Below, one piece after another: positions 15,079 through 22,971 of a DNA stretch of 27,023 bases. Below the pieces are notes generated by a model that saw nothing but the letters and a program-made list of their open reading frames with translations, was not told where the DNA came from and made no database searches. Each line of letters opens with the position of its first letter. The first letter of the stretch is position 1. The stretch is from a virus. The DNA lies in IMG/VR virus record IMGVR_UViG_3300040807_003453, positions 1-27,023 of that record; one strand, written 5' to 3'. Position numbers and translations under genes: made by a program.

Positions 15079-15604
15079 ACCAATTTTTGTAGTACTCGGT
15101 CTGACGCAACTTGTCCTCAAACTTTTTTAACTTGGTCCTGCTCTGAACCAACAGTAAGATATATTTTCCGTTGTTGAGTTTGATATTTTTTACTTTTTCA
15201 ACAATGTCGGGATGATCTTCCATTATGACCAAATCTCGTTTTTTATAAATGCTGTTCAACTTGACTCCCAGTTGTTTGGTTTGTCTTCCGGTCCAACGTT
15301 TGGGGTCGGCTATGATTATCAGCACATCTTTTTTATCTGTGTCAAACTTGTCGATCAGATCGTGTATGTGTGAATCGGATTGGTCTGACAGCAATTCAAC
15401 AAACTCGACCTTGCCTTTGAGGCGGGCCTGTCTGGCATACGGACAAGGAGGCAGATCTGCGAACACCGGGTGTGGCACCTCCACGAACTCCTTGATCCAA
15501 TGTAGCACGTCTTTGCGTGGATCACTCTTGTTCTTGTTGTTCCTGGTCTTGTTGTTCTTGTTCGACGTCGGGTTGATCTTGGGTGTCGTCCTCGGTTGAT
15601 TCAT
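15017..15604 (-). CDS. Protein of unknown function (195 aa)
   Basis: No family recognised. The N-terminal ~30 residues are low-complexity Asn/Lys (NKNNKTRNNKNK) and are encoded in the 83 bases that also encode the C-terminus of the coiled-coil gene in another frame. The remainder looks like a folded alpha/beta domain: WIKEFVEVPHPVFADLPPCP, YARQARLKGKVEFVELL, VLIIIADPKRWTGRQ and YILLLVQSRTKLKKFE. A single Cys54 sits in a PPCPYA motif that recalls thioredoxin-like active sites but lacks the second Cys. The ATG at 15604 has AAGAGAG about 9 bases upstream. Its last 62 bases are antisense to the acyltransferase-like gene. Confidence 0.6.
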   Translation of the reverse strand: MNQPRTTPKINPTSNKNNKTRNNKNKSDPRKDVLHWIKEFVEVPHPVFADLPPCPYARQARLKGKVEFVELLSDQSDSHIHDLIDKFDTDKKDVLIIIADPKRWTGRQTKQLGVKLNSIYKKRDLVIMEDHPDIVEKVKNIKLNNGKYILLLVQSRTKLKKFEDKLRQTEYYKNWSKSHLESVTGAWRHPLKPRS

Positions 15605-15896
15605 TTTTGAACTCTCTTATTTTTTCCAGTGCTTCGTTTAGTAAACGTTCTTTGGTTTCCAGTTTGATTTGGAGATTGGATATCTCCTTGTTCTGTTGAC
15701 CAATTTTGTGTCCTAGACTTTGCACGTCGCTGGTTGCGTGTTCCAGTTTAATCAACACCTGCTTGATTCGTGATTCTTTTTGTTTGAGAGAAGACTCTGC
15801 GATATCGCGGTCTTTACTTAGATCTTTTATTGTCTCTTTAAGTTCTCGAACTAGTTCGCGTTCCGACATATGTTTAATTATACTGTTCCCTTGCAT
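15522..15896 (-). CDS. Coiled-coil protein with acidic Gln/Glu tail
   Basis: A 124-residue protein made almost entirely of heptad-type helix: LVRELKETIKDLSKDRD, then SLKQKESRIKQVLIKLEHA and LQIKLETKERLLNEALEKI, ending in a low-complexity acidic tail (DVEQEQQDQEQQEQE). No catalytic domain. The first ATG is 15896; a second, at 15869 (MSERELVREL), may be the true start, and neither has a strong ribosome-binding site. It lies 30 bases downstream of the gp26 frameshift extension, so it may be on the same late transcript and could be a tail-assembly or scaffold-type helper. Role not known. Confidence 0.55.
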   Translation of the reverse strand: MQGNSIIKHMSERELVRELKETIKDLSKDRDIAESSLKQKESRIKQVLIKLEHATSDVQSLGHKIGQQNKEISNLQIKLETKERLLNEALEKIREFKNESTEDDTQDQPDVEQEQQDQEQQEQE

Positions 15897-15926
15897 CCAT
15901 TATATTATACTATATTTTTTTCAATT

Positions 15927-16166
15927 TTAAAAGAACGGTTGTCCGGTTTTTTTGGTAGTTTCCAAATTATCTTTGATGATATCACTGATTATTCCTCGCT
16001 CTTCGTTGCTCATGTGCAGTGCTTCTTGGTAAGTTACTCCTCCTCGCATGAACCAACAGATCTTGAATAATTCCTGTTTTACAGTTTTACCTTCATTTTC
16101 CAAATCTTTGAGATATTTTATAATATCAGATTCCTCGAGTGACAGTAACTTTATACGAAAAAATTT
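15927..16166 (-). CDS. -1 frameshift extension of the gp26-like protein (tail assembly chaperone C-terminal part)
   Basis: After the gp26-like frame ends (TAA at 16153-16151) an open frame in the -1 register runs from a stop at 16172-16170 to TAA at 15929-15927, with no ATG before its middle. The junction holds the slippery sequence A-AAU-UUU-UUC (16166-16157), including U-UUU-UUC just before the zero-frame stop. A -1 shift there gives a protein of about 360 residues: 284 from gp26 plus 76 more. The extension reads IIKYLKDLENEGKTVKQELF, then KICWFMRGGVTYQEALHMSN and EERGIISDIIKDN, ending TKKTGQPFF. The W...GG.[ST]Y.EA..MS..ER pattern looks like the C-terminal part of frameshifted tail assembly chaperones (lambda gpGT type). 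Confidence 0.7.
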   Translation of the reverse strand, partial: KFFRIKLLSLEESDIIKYLKDLENEGKTVKQELFKICWFMRGGVTYQEALHMSNEERGIISDIIKDNLETTKKTGQPFF

Positions 16167-17008
16167 GAGTTATCAAATGTCAATGGTACTTCGTAAGATA
16201 TAGGTGCACCTTTTTTGATTTGCTCTTCATCGGATTTCACTGTGAACGGTTTCACCGCACCTTGTGATCTCATCTCAATCAGTGCATTTTCAATTTCCTT
16301 GATTTTTTTCGCACCTGCATTTTCTACAAAACTTTTTATTTGTATGGGATCTGACACCGATTGGCCATCTGGTAACTTTATAGAGTTTATGTTATTGATT
16401 AATAGTGTTGAATTTAGTTCATTTAATTTTTTAAAACTTTCTGTGAACCTTTTTGTTTTTTCTTCTGCAGGCAATTCGCTGGCATTGATCTGCGTGTATA
16501 ATCTTTGTTGTTCGAATGTTTTTAATTGTGCATCGGTCATTTCCTTGTATGTCAAGGGTTTGATTTCAATCACAAGTCCATCCGATGTTGTGAAAGTGTC
16601 GTTGATCTTTTGTTGCTGAATCCTGTCCAACACATCCGGTAATCTGATCTCGTGCTTGATGGAGTCATTTGTTACCGGAGCAACACTCGTGACTTCCATT
16701 GTTTCCCCAAAACTTGCAATCCTGATTCCGACCAACACTGTGTCAATGTCGTAATTCACAAGTCTCCATGGATCAAGTATTGTTGGTATACAACTTTTGA
16801 TAACATCAACCGTTGCTTGTCCGTTCATCATGGCATCAGGTGTTCTAAATGCCAATTCATCCATGGCTGTCATTGGCAATACAGGGTGTTCTCCTGTTGT
16901 GGTTTTAGCAACCACATCGCTTTTGTAGTATTTTTCACCACTGGGTAACTTGATACTGATAGCCGGTTGCCTGTAGTACTTTTGTAATGGGTTCAAATTT
17001 TCTGTCAT
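16151..17008 (-). CDS. gp26: gp26-like baseplate hub / tail assembly protein
   Basis: A 285-residue protein with the hallmarks of the T4_baseplate family: ISIKLPSGEKYYKSDVV (residues 17-33), then HPVLPMTAMDELAFRTPDAM, NGQATVDVIKSCIPTILDPW and VNYDIDTVLVGIRIASFGE. This R-T-P-D-A..N-G-x-A-x-x-x-V-I-x-S-C-[IV]-P order is typical of gp26 in marine T4-like phages. In T4, gp26 takes part in hub formation. The C-terminal ~150 residues are helical and charged. The gene is read divergently from the tape-measure-like gene and appears to produce a longer form by -1 frameshifting at its end. A GATAAATA late-type element lies 43-50 bases upstream. Confidence 0.8.
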   Translation of the reverse strand: MTENLNPLQKYYRQPAISIKLPSGEKYYKSDVVAKTTTGEHPVLPMTAMDELAFRTPDAMMNGQATVDVIKSCIPTILDPWRLVNYDIDTVLVGIRIASFGETMEVTSVAPVTNDSIKHEIRLPDVLDRIQQQKINDTFTTSDGLVIEIKPLTYKEMTDAQLKTFEQQRLYTQINASELPAEEKTKRFTESFKKLNELNSTLLINNINSIKLPDGQSVSDPIQIKSFVENAGAKKIKEIENALIEMRSQGAVKPFTVKSDEEQIKKGAPISYEVPLTFDNSNFFV

Positions 17009-17017
17009 TTTTTATTC

Positions 17018-17025
17018 TATAAATA
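17018..17025 (+). promoter_or_regulatory. T4-type late promoter for the tape-measure/head operon
   Basis: TATAAATA, an exact late-promoter consensus, on the plus strand 61 bases upstream of the 738-aa gene. It lies in the 77-base divergent gap and on the far side of the minus-strand element (17051-17058), so the two promoters point toward each other across about 25 bases. Confidence 0.7.
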
Positions 17026-17050
17026 TACACTATAATAACAAGTGTGTCTA

Positions 17051-17058
17051 TATTTATC
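17051..17058 (-). promoter_or_regulatory. Late-type promoter for the gp26 operon
   Basis: The minus strand reads GATAAATA followed by TAG, one mismatch from TATAAATA, 43 bases upstream of the gp26 start. It should drive gp26, its frameshift extension and the coiled-coil gene. Confidence 0.5.
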
Positions 17059-17085
17059 TGGGCACATTATGGCGGTTTTTAAAGC

Positions 17086-19302
17086 ATGGCTGATGACATT
17101 TTAAACGAGATACAAGACCTTATTAACAAGGTAAAACAGGACAAATCTGGTAAAAATACCGGTGTCACTGCTTCATCTGTTACAGCATTGGCTAAAGCAC
17201 TGGCCAAAGCGTCCTCGAGCACAGAATTAAGAAGATTAAACCAAGAGTATACTAATCTAATTAAATCAGCAAAACTTTCTGCAAAAGCAGAATCGGATTC
17301 AATAAAGATCTTAAATGAATTAACAGATGCACAAGAAAAAACCATCAAGGCATCACAAGACCTTGACGAGAGATTCTTTCAATTGGCAAAATCCACAGGT
17401 GCAAGTACAATACAAGCACAACGATTTGCCGATCGAGCAAAAACTACCAGAGGTGTTTTAGGAAAACTCGGTGATGCCGCTTCAACCGGATCCGGTAAAA
17501 TTTCAGACTTTACAGAAAGTTTTAAAGGATTAGGACCGATTGGCGGATTTATCGCAGACATCGGTGCTCGACTCGAATCAAACATTGACAATTACAGAAC
17601 TCTTGCAAATACTGGAGCAACTTTTAACAAAAGTTTAATCGAGTTAAGAGAAACTGCCGCATCGGCTGGATTACCGATCAGCGACTTTGTTAATTTGATC
17701 AAATCAAATTCGGAAAATTTAGCATCACTCTACGGAAGCACAACTCTGGGAGCCAGAGGATTTGCTAGATTAAGTGAAGCATTCAGACAGACGTCAGTGG
17801 AACAATTGATGCCGTTGGGTCTCACTGTGGACGAGTTAAATGAAAATTTATTAACCTCAATAACTCTACAACGAAGATTAGGAATTTTTGATCAAAATGC
17901 CACAGAAGAAAATGTTAGAGCGGCAACAAATTTAACTTTGGAAATGGACAAACTGGCCAAGTTAACTGGACAACAACGTTCGGCCATGGCGAGACAACTA
18001 GAAGCACAGTTGTCAAATGCAAGATTTAACGCCTTCCTGGGAAGACAAACAGAAGACACTCGACAAAGATTACAAGTATTCGCCGCCGGAATTTCAGAAA
18101 TTAGTCCTTCATTTAAAACAGGATTAGAAGATTTGATCGCGAACGCCGGTGTACCTGTAACAGATGCGGCAAGAGATTTAGCAATGTCTATGCCGGGTAT
18201 TGACAGCATAGTAAAACAATTGATTTCCGGTAGCATTGATATGGGAACTGCAATGACATTGATGCAATCGTCAGCGAAACAATCTCAAGAAATGTTTAGA
18301 GGTGTTGCTGAAACAGGACAAGTTTCATTCATTGATAATTTATTTCCAGGCATTAACGCATTGGCAACAAAGGTTTTTGATTTATCAGCAGTGACCGATG
18401 AACAGAGAGCTCAAGCCGATGCCACAACAAAATCATTATCACAATTTCAAGATGCTTCGAAAAGATTATCATCATCATTCCAATCAATTGAAACCGGTTT
18501 CTTTGCCACAATCGGCGATGTATTAGGACCAGCCGGAACAGGATTGAATATGGGAATGAAATCGCTTGCCACAGGCATAAGTGAGTTGAGTAACGGAACC
18601 AAAGCACTTTTATATGTGTCACATCAATTTGGCTCATGGCTCATGGACAAAGCCTCTCAAATTGTAACGACTTCATTGGGAGTTGCCGCTGGTATTAGAA
18701 TGGCAGGTCCTATGGGAATTGGCATGGGCACTGTAGGCAGAGTGGCCGGACGTGCAGGCGTTGCCGGGTTGGGAGCGGCCACGGCAATAGGTGGTGCCGG
18801 ATTGGCAGGATCATCCGAAACTCCTGGAGGCAAGGCATTGGGCATAGGAACAGCGGCACTGGGTGGTGCTGTAACCGGAGCACAAATTGGTATGCTGTTT
18901 GGTCCGGCGGGTGCGGCAATTGGTGGATTGTTGGGCGGATTGGCAGGTGCTGGATTGGGTGCTGTCGCGGCTTCTGGTAACAAAACCGGTGAAGGAAGAT
19001 TAACTGGAACATTGGGAGAAACTGGTTATAGATTCGAACCAAAAACAACAAAATTAACTGTACACAAGGGAGAAACTGTGTTAAATCCACAGGAAGCAAA
19101 ACAATATGCCACAGAGACCGATGGTAATAATATAATGAGAGCCGAATTGACGAAGTTTAATACCACTGCACAGGCAACTCTAGAAGTACAAAAAAACGTG
19201 GAAAAACAAATAAGTAGACTAGTAAGCATTAATGCAAACACAGAAAAAAATACAGAGAGGTCGAATAAAAAACTTGATCAATTGGGCAGTTCTCTAGTAT
19301 AA
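17086..19302 (+). CDS. Tape-measure-like tail protein (738 aa)
   Basis: A 738-residue protein with a long helical N-terminal two thirds (ELRRLNQEYTNLIKSAKL; LTDAQEKTIKASQDLDERFF; MDKLAKLTGQQRSAMARQLE), a hydrophobic Gly/Ala-rich block (about residues 535-640, e.g. GPAGAAIGGLLGGLAGAGLG) and, near residue 660, KLTVHKGETVLNPQEA, a short motif frequently seen near the end of tail tape-measure proteins (H-x-G-E-x-V-L-N). The C-terminus is again helical. Placement next to the frameshifted gp26 gene matches the usual chaperone/tape-measure pairing, though here they are divergent. T4's own tape measure gp29 is not clearly similar. The ATG lacks a strong ribosome-binding site. Structural role likely; tape-measure function is inference. 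Confidence 0.6.
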   Translation: MADDILNEIQDLINKVKQDKSGKNTGVTASSVTALAKALAKASSSTELRRLNQEYTNLIKSAKLSAKAESDSIKILNELTDAQEKTIKASQDLDERFFQLAKSTGASTIQAQRFADRAKTTRGVLGKLGDAASTGSGKISDFTESFKGLGPIGGFIADIGARLESNIDNYRTLANTGATFNKSLIELRETAASAGLPISDFVNLIKSNSENLASLYGSTTLGARGFARLSEAFRQTSVEQLMPLGLTVDELNENLLTSITLQRRLGIFDQNATEENVRAATNLTLEMDKLAKLTGQQRSAMARQLEAQLSNARFNAFLGRQTEDTRQRLQVFAAGISEISPSFKTGLEDLIANAGVPVTDAARDLAMSMPGIDSIVKQLISGSIDMGTAMTLMQSSAKQSQEMFRGVAETGQVSFIDNLFPGINALATKVFDLSAVTDEQRAQADATTKSLSQFQDASKRLSSSFQSIETGFFATIGDVLGPAGTGLNMGMKSLATGISELSNGTKALLYVSHQFGSWLMDKASQIVTTSLGVAAGIRMAGPMGIGMGTVGRVAGRAGVAGLGAATAIGGAGLAGSSETPGGKALGIGTAALGGAVTGAQIGMLFGPAGAAIGGLLGGLAGAGLGAVAASGNKTGEGRLTGTLGETGYRFEPKTTKLTVHKGETVLNPQEAKQYATETDGNNIMRAELTKFNTTAQATLEVQKNVEKQISRLVSINANTEKNTERSNKKLDQLGSSLV

Positions 19303-19309
19303 TATTGAT

Positions 19310-21019
19310 ATGGCTTGGAAAAAATATTTTAAAGACGCAAACCTTTCACCAATAGCAGGTGATAGAAGTCCACAATTCGCAAAAAGAAATTATTCATCTT
19401 ATCTGCCCGATGTTTACACTGGACACCCTAACAGAATTCAAAGATACTTTCAATACGATCAGATGGATACCGACTCTGAGATCAATGCGGCACTAGACAT
19501 ATTGGCAGAATTTTGTACACAGGACAACACCGAAAACGAAACACCGTTTGATTTAGTTTTCAAAGATGAAATAACACAGTCTGAAATTAAACTTTTAAAA
19601 AAAGCACTACAACAATGGGTCAAAACAAATCAATTCAGAAAAAGAATTTTCAAATTATTTAGGAACGTTTTAAAATACGGAGATTGTTTCTTTATCAGAG
19701 ATCCAGAAACCAATAAATTGTTATATATCGATCCAGCAAAAGTAGACAGGATCATTGTCAACGAGTCAGAAGGCAAACTGCCAGAACAATATATCATCAG
19801 AGACATAAATCCAAATTTACAAAAATTATCTGCCACGCAGATCACACCAAATCAATTGTACGGTGGTACCAACCAAGGAGCATTCAATCAGAATTTTACT
19901 ACTGCCGGACAAGCCGCGGGTAATATGGCATCGGGCACAGGCGGTGCTTCGGGAGGAAGATTCTACAGAACAATGAATCAATATGCCATCAATGCCGAAC
20001 ACGTGGTACACTTGACATTGAGTGATGGAATGGATAATCTATTCCCATTCGGACAATCGGTTCTAGAACAGGTATTCAAAGTTTACAAACAGAAAGAGTT
20101 ATTGGAAGATGCAATTATCATTTACAGAGTGCAAAGAGCACCAGAACGAAGAGTGTTCTATATCGATGTGGGCAATATGCCAACACACTTGGCCATGCAG
20201 TTTGTTGAAAGAGTTAAAAATGAAATCAATCAAAGAAGAATTCCATCAACATCAGGTGGTGCTAACTTTATAGATGCCACTTACAACCCAATGAGTATCA
20301 ACGAAGATTACTTCTTCCCTCAAACAGCGGAAGGTCGAGGATCTAAAGTGGACACATTACCGGGCGGTACTAACCTGGGCGAGATTGACGATTTGAGATT
20401 CTTTACAAATAAATTGTATAGAGGATTAAGAATACCAAGTTCATATTTGCCAACCGGAGCGGATGACGGTGCACAACAGTACAATGACGGCAGAGTGGGC
20501 ACAGCATACATTCAAGAATTGAGATTCAACAAATACTGTGAAAGATTACAAAATTTAATCTCACCGGTATTGGATGAAGAGTTTAAAATTTGGATCAACA
20601 ACAAAGGTTATACATTAGACGGTAGCACATTTGAAATCAAATTCAATCCACCACAAAACTTTGCTCAATACAGACAAACCGAGATGGATCAAAGCAGGGT
20701 AGGAACATTTACTCAGGTAGCAGAATTACCTTATATGTCAAAAAGATTTGCTCTCAAAAGATATCTAGGATTAACCGAAGAAGAAATGGCGCAAAATGCA
20801 ACATTGTGGGCAGAAGAAAATAATGTGGCACAGAAAAAACAATCCAAGACAACACAGATGAGAACAGCAGGAGTTTCACAAGCCGACGTTAGTGCGGATC
20901 TAGATAATCTAGAAGAACCAACAGCAGAACCAGGCACTGAACAACCAGGACAACAAACAACCACACCGGGAGCACCAACACCACCAGGACAAACTCCGGG
21001 TGGAGGAACACAGGTTTAA
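19310..21019 (+). CDS. gp20: Portal vertex protein gp20
   Basis: A 569-residue protein with clear gp20 features in order: N-terminal QRYFQYDQMDTDSEINAALD and LAEFCTQDN (residues about 44-75), FRKRIFKLFRNVLKYGDCFF (about 109-128), YIDPAKVDRIIV, AEHVVHLTLSDGMDN, IIYRVQRAPERRVFYIDVGN, and FTNKLYRGLRIPSSYLPTG in the C-terminal half. gp20 forms the dodecameric portal through which DNA is packaged and to which the neck attaches. It is slightly longer than T4 gp20 (524 aa), largely through a Pro/Thr/Gly-rich C-terminal tail (from about residue 535). It starts 7 bases after the tape-measure-like gene and heads the head-assembly cluster. Confidence 0.95.
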   Translation: MAWKKYFKDANLSPIAGDRSPQFAKRNYSSYLPDVYTGHPNRIQRYFQYDQMDTDSEINAALDILAEFCTQDNTENETPFDLVFKDEITQSEIKLLKKALQQWVKTNQFRKRIFKLFRNVLKYGDCFFIRDPETNKLLYIDPAKVDRIIVNESEGKLPEQYIIRDINPNLQKLSATQITPNQLYGGTNQGAFNQNFTTAGQAAGNMASGTGGASGGRFYRTMNQYAINAEHVVHLTLSDGMDNLFPFGQSVLEQVFKVYKQKELLEDAIIIYRVQRAPERRVFYIDVGNMPTHLAMQFVERVKNEINQRRIPSTSGGANFIDATYNPMSINEDYFFPQTAEGRGSKVDTLPGGTNLGEIDDLRFFTNKLYRGLRIPSSYLPTGADDGAQQYNDGRVGTAYIQELRFNKYCERLQNLISPVLDEEFKIWINNKGYTLDGSTFEIKFNPPQNFAQYRQTEMDQSRVGTFTQVAELPYMSKRFALKRYLGLTEEEMAQNATLWAEENNVAQKKQSKTTQMRTAGVSQADVSADLDNLEEPTAEPGTEQPGQQTTTPGAPTPPGQTPGGGTQV

Positions 21020-21032
21020 AATAAATATCGTT

Positions 21033-21275
21033 ATGAAATTGAATGAATTTTTTCAACATACAGAAAATGGCTTCGAGCAACAAAAAAATTATAATGCTGA
21101 GGACGATATTTCTATTTTAGACACCGACGATACACGAAAGACTAGATTAACTCTAGGACAAATTAACAAAATGCGACTTGCTTCTGAACAACACGATGCA
21201 GAACAGAAGGAAGAAGCAGTTTTCGTTCAAAAAATGTATGGTCAACCACCTGCCGACGATAATATATCTTTGTAA
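21033..21275 (+). CDS. Small acidic protein between portal and head genes (80 aa)
   Basis: An 80-residue protein, MKLNEFFQHTENGFEQQ at the start, then DTDDTRKTRLTLGQINKM and a charged C-terminal helix ending VQKMYGQPP. I associate the DDTRK..LTL..INKMR pattern with short unnamed proteins found after gp20 in marine T4-like phages, but I cannot name a function. By position it could correspond to the small prohead-core proteins (T4 gp67 region). A GTG at 21000 could extend it by 11 residues into the end of the portal gene; I prefer the ATG at 21033 because the extra residues look non-conserved, though no close ribosome-binding site is visible for either. Confidence 0.65.
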   Translation: MKLNEFFQHTENGFEQQKNYNAEDDISILDTDDTRKTRLTLGQINKMRLASEQHDAEQKEEAVFVQKMYGQPPADDNISL

Positions 21276-21297
21276 TAATATATAAAGTGTGTAACAT

Positions 21298-21927
21298 ATG
21301 AGCAATACAACAGCATTTGTATTAGGCAACGGAGAATCCCGTAAAGGTATAAAAATTGCTGATTTACAAAAACACGGAAAGGTTTATGCCTGTAATGCCG
21401 TTTATAGGACCGAAACTCCGGATTATCTCGTTGCTGTAGATCCCAAAATGATTTTAGAGATTTGCGAAACCGATTATCCCAAAAACAATTCGGTTTGGAG
21501 CAACTACAATCATCAGTATGACAAGGTTCCAACAGCAATCAATCATGTGCAATGGTTCAAACCCAGCCTAGGATGGTCATCAGGCCCCACAGCATTGAAA
21601 TTAGCCTGCGATCATGGACACAAACAAATATACATATTGGGGTTTGACTATCAAGGTCACTCGAGGGATCAACGAAAAACCAGTTTTAAGTTCAACAATG
21701 TTTTCAAAGACACCCGTAATTACAAACAAAGCAAGGACGAAGCAACATTTTATGGCAACTGGATGAATCAAACTAAAAAAATTTTCATAGATTATCCAGA
21801 CGTCAAGTTCAACCGTGTGGTGCCGACAAACTGGTTTCGTCCAAACGACTTAGAATTCAATGCTAATTTCAGCACAGTTGATGTGTTGGACTTCCTGAAA
21901 ATGTATGATCTACAGATAAAATTATAA
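21298..21927 (+). CDS. DUF115/MptE-like Rossmann-type protein
   Basis: A 209-residue protein with the pattern of DUF115-type (MptE/motility-associated glycosyltransferase-like) Rossmann folds: TAFVLGNGESRKGI (residues 5-18) as nucleotide-binding loop, YACNAVYRTETPDYLVAVD (29-47) and SSGPTALKLACDHGHKQIYI (about 99-118) followed by LGFDYQ. Enzymes with this arrangement bind nucleotides or nucleotide sugars; the reaction here is unknown. It lies inside the head cluster, between the portal and the core protein, so it is probably expressed late. It could modify virion proteins or the host surface. ATG chosen because the first strand follows at once; no Shine-Dalgarno is evident. Confidence 0.6.
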   Translation: MSNTTAFVLGNGESRKGIKIADLQKHGKVYACNAVYRTETPDYLVAVDPKMILEICETDYPKNNSVWSNYNHQYDKVPTAINHVQWFKPSLGWSSGPTALKLACDHGHKQIYILGFDYQGHSRDQRKTSFKFNNVFKDTRNYKQSKDEATFYGNWMNQTKKIFIDYPDVKFNRVVPTNWFRPNDLEFNANFSTVDVLDFLKMYDLQIKL

Positions 21928-22060
21928 AAATCACGAAAAAGTCTTATTTTGAGACAAATATGGGCCTTTTTGAGCCTATTCTATAGCCGTTTTAGGTTCT
22001 TTTATGTAAATACAACACTTATAAGTTAAACGAACGTATACATTTAAAGGAGCACGTGTA

Positions 22061-22945
22061 ATGTCAAATAAATTTGAACAATTATTAGAATTGCTAATTA
22101 ACGAAGAAAATGAAAAAGCGGAAACATTATTTCATGAAATCGTTGTAGAAAAATCTAGAGATATCTACGAAGGATTAGCAGAAACTACTGAAGAAGCAGT
22201 AGAAGAAGCAACTGAAGAGTCTAAAGAAGAAGCAGTAGAAGAAGCAACTGAAGAGTCTAAAGAAGAAGCAGTAGAAGAAGCAACTGAAGAGTCTAAAGAA
22301 GAAGCAGTAGAAGAAGGCGAAGAAGTTGAACTTGCTGACGAATCTGAAGAAACTGAAGAAGAATCAATCGAAGAAGTAGGCGGAGATGCAACTGACGAGT
22401 TAATCAAAGATGTATCTGCTCCGGAAGCCGAAGAAGAAATGCCAGGTGATGAAGAAATGCCAGGTGATGACGCTGAAGCAGAAGGTGACACTGAAGAAAG
22501 AGTTGCAGACTTAGAAGATGCTTTAGACGAATTAAAAGCAGAATTTGAAAAAATGATGTCAGGCGATAAAGGTGAAGAGTCAGAAGAAACTGAAGAAGAG
22601 TCAATAGACGCTCCAGTAGAGGCTGAAAAAACTCCTTTTGAATCAAAAGAAGCGGACAAGGAAACTGTAAAAGAATACAAAATTCCAAAATCTGCTGATA
22701 ACACTGACAAAGCAGATGGCAAAAAATCACCAGTAAATGATGCAGGAACAAAAATGGGACACGGTGCTAAAAATATAGCACAGGGTTCTGCTGAAGAAAA
22801 AGGCGGAGCGGCTCCAACTGCAGAAAAAATCATCGGTGATGTTGCAAACACGCCAGGTAAAGAAAAAGCGGCAATGAAAGCGGCACCTAAGGCGGAAACT
22901 GCTGACAAGGCTGATAACAAGAAATCACCAGTTGCTTCTAAGTAA
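22061..22945 (+). CDS. Acidic prohead core (internal scaffold) protein with tandem repeats
   Basis: A 294-residue, strongly acidic protein with a good AAAGGAG ribosome-binding site. The N-terminus NKFEQLLELLINEENEKAET, then LFHEIVVEKSRDIYEGL, resembles small prohead-core proteins of T4-like phages (gp67/gp68 type). From residue 44, three and a half copies of the 12-mer EEAVEEATEESK follow, then more Glu-rich sequence, a short helix (VADLEDALDELKAEFEKMMS) and an Ala/Lys-rich C-terminal tail ending ADNKKSPVASK. Such acidic core proteins fill the prohead and are cut to peptides by gp21, which is encoded next. Assignment rests on the N-terminal pattern, charge and position. Confidence 0.65.
   Translation: MSNKFEQLLELLINEENEKAETLFHEIVVEKSRDIYEGLAETTEEAVEEATEESKEEAVEEATEESKEEAVEEATEESKEEAVEEGEEVELADESEETEEESIEEVGGDATDELIKDVSAPEAEEEMPGDEEMPGDDAEAEGDTEERVADLEDALDELKAEFEKMMSGDKGEESEETEEESIDAPVEAEKTPFESKEADKETVKEYKIPKSADNTDKADGKKSPVNDAGTKMGHGAKNIAQGSAEEKGGAAPTAEKIIGDVANTPGKEKAAMKAAPKAETADKADNKKSPVASK
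22190..22315 (+). repeat. Tandem 36-base in-frame repeat (3.5 copies)
   Basis: Three identical 36-base units (22190-22225, 22226-22261, 22262-22297) plus an 18-base partial unit (22298-22315) encode EEAVEEATEESK. The copies are identical at the DNA level, including synonymous positions, which implies recent expansion by slippage or recombination and a likely length polymorphism. Confidence 0.95.
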
Positions 22946-22971
22946 TTGTTGATTAATTTGGAGAAGATCTG

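Noticed and set aside
21000-21032. GTG start extending the 80-aa gene into the portal gene
   Set aside because: It would add 11 residues without conserved character; the ATG at 21033 gives a typical start. Not excluded.
21972-22004. Terminator after the DUF115-like gene (GAGCCTA/TAGGTTC then TTTT)
   Set aside because: Only seven pairs with one wobble and a 14-base loop; too weak to call. The 133-base gap 21928-22060 otherwise shows only a weak late-promoter-like TGTAAATA at 22005.
22190-22315. CRISPR-like array
   Set aside because: The repeats are directly adjacent, in frame and without spacers; they are protein-coding.
22165-22920. 251-codon open frame on the minus strand, rich in Ser/Ala
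   Set aside because: It is the antisense of the repetitive Glu/Ala-rich core gene; low-complexity codons remove stops by chance. There is no ribosome-binding site, and the opposite frame has a strong one.
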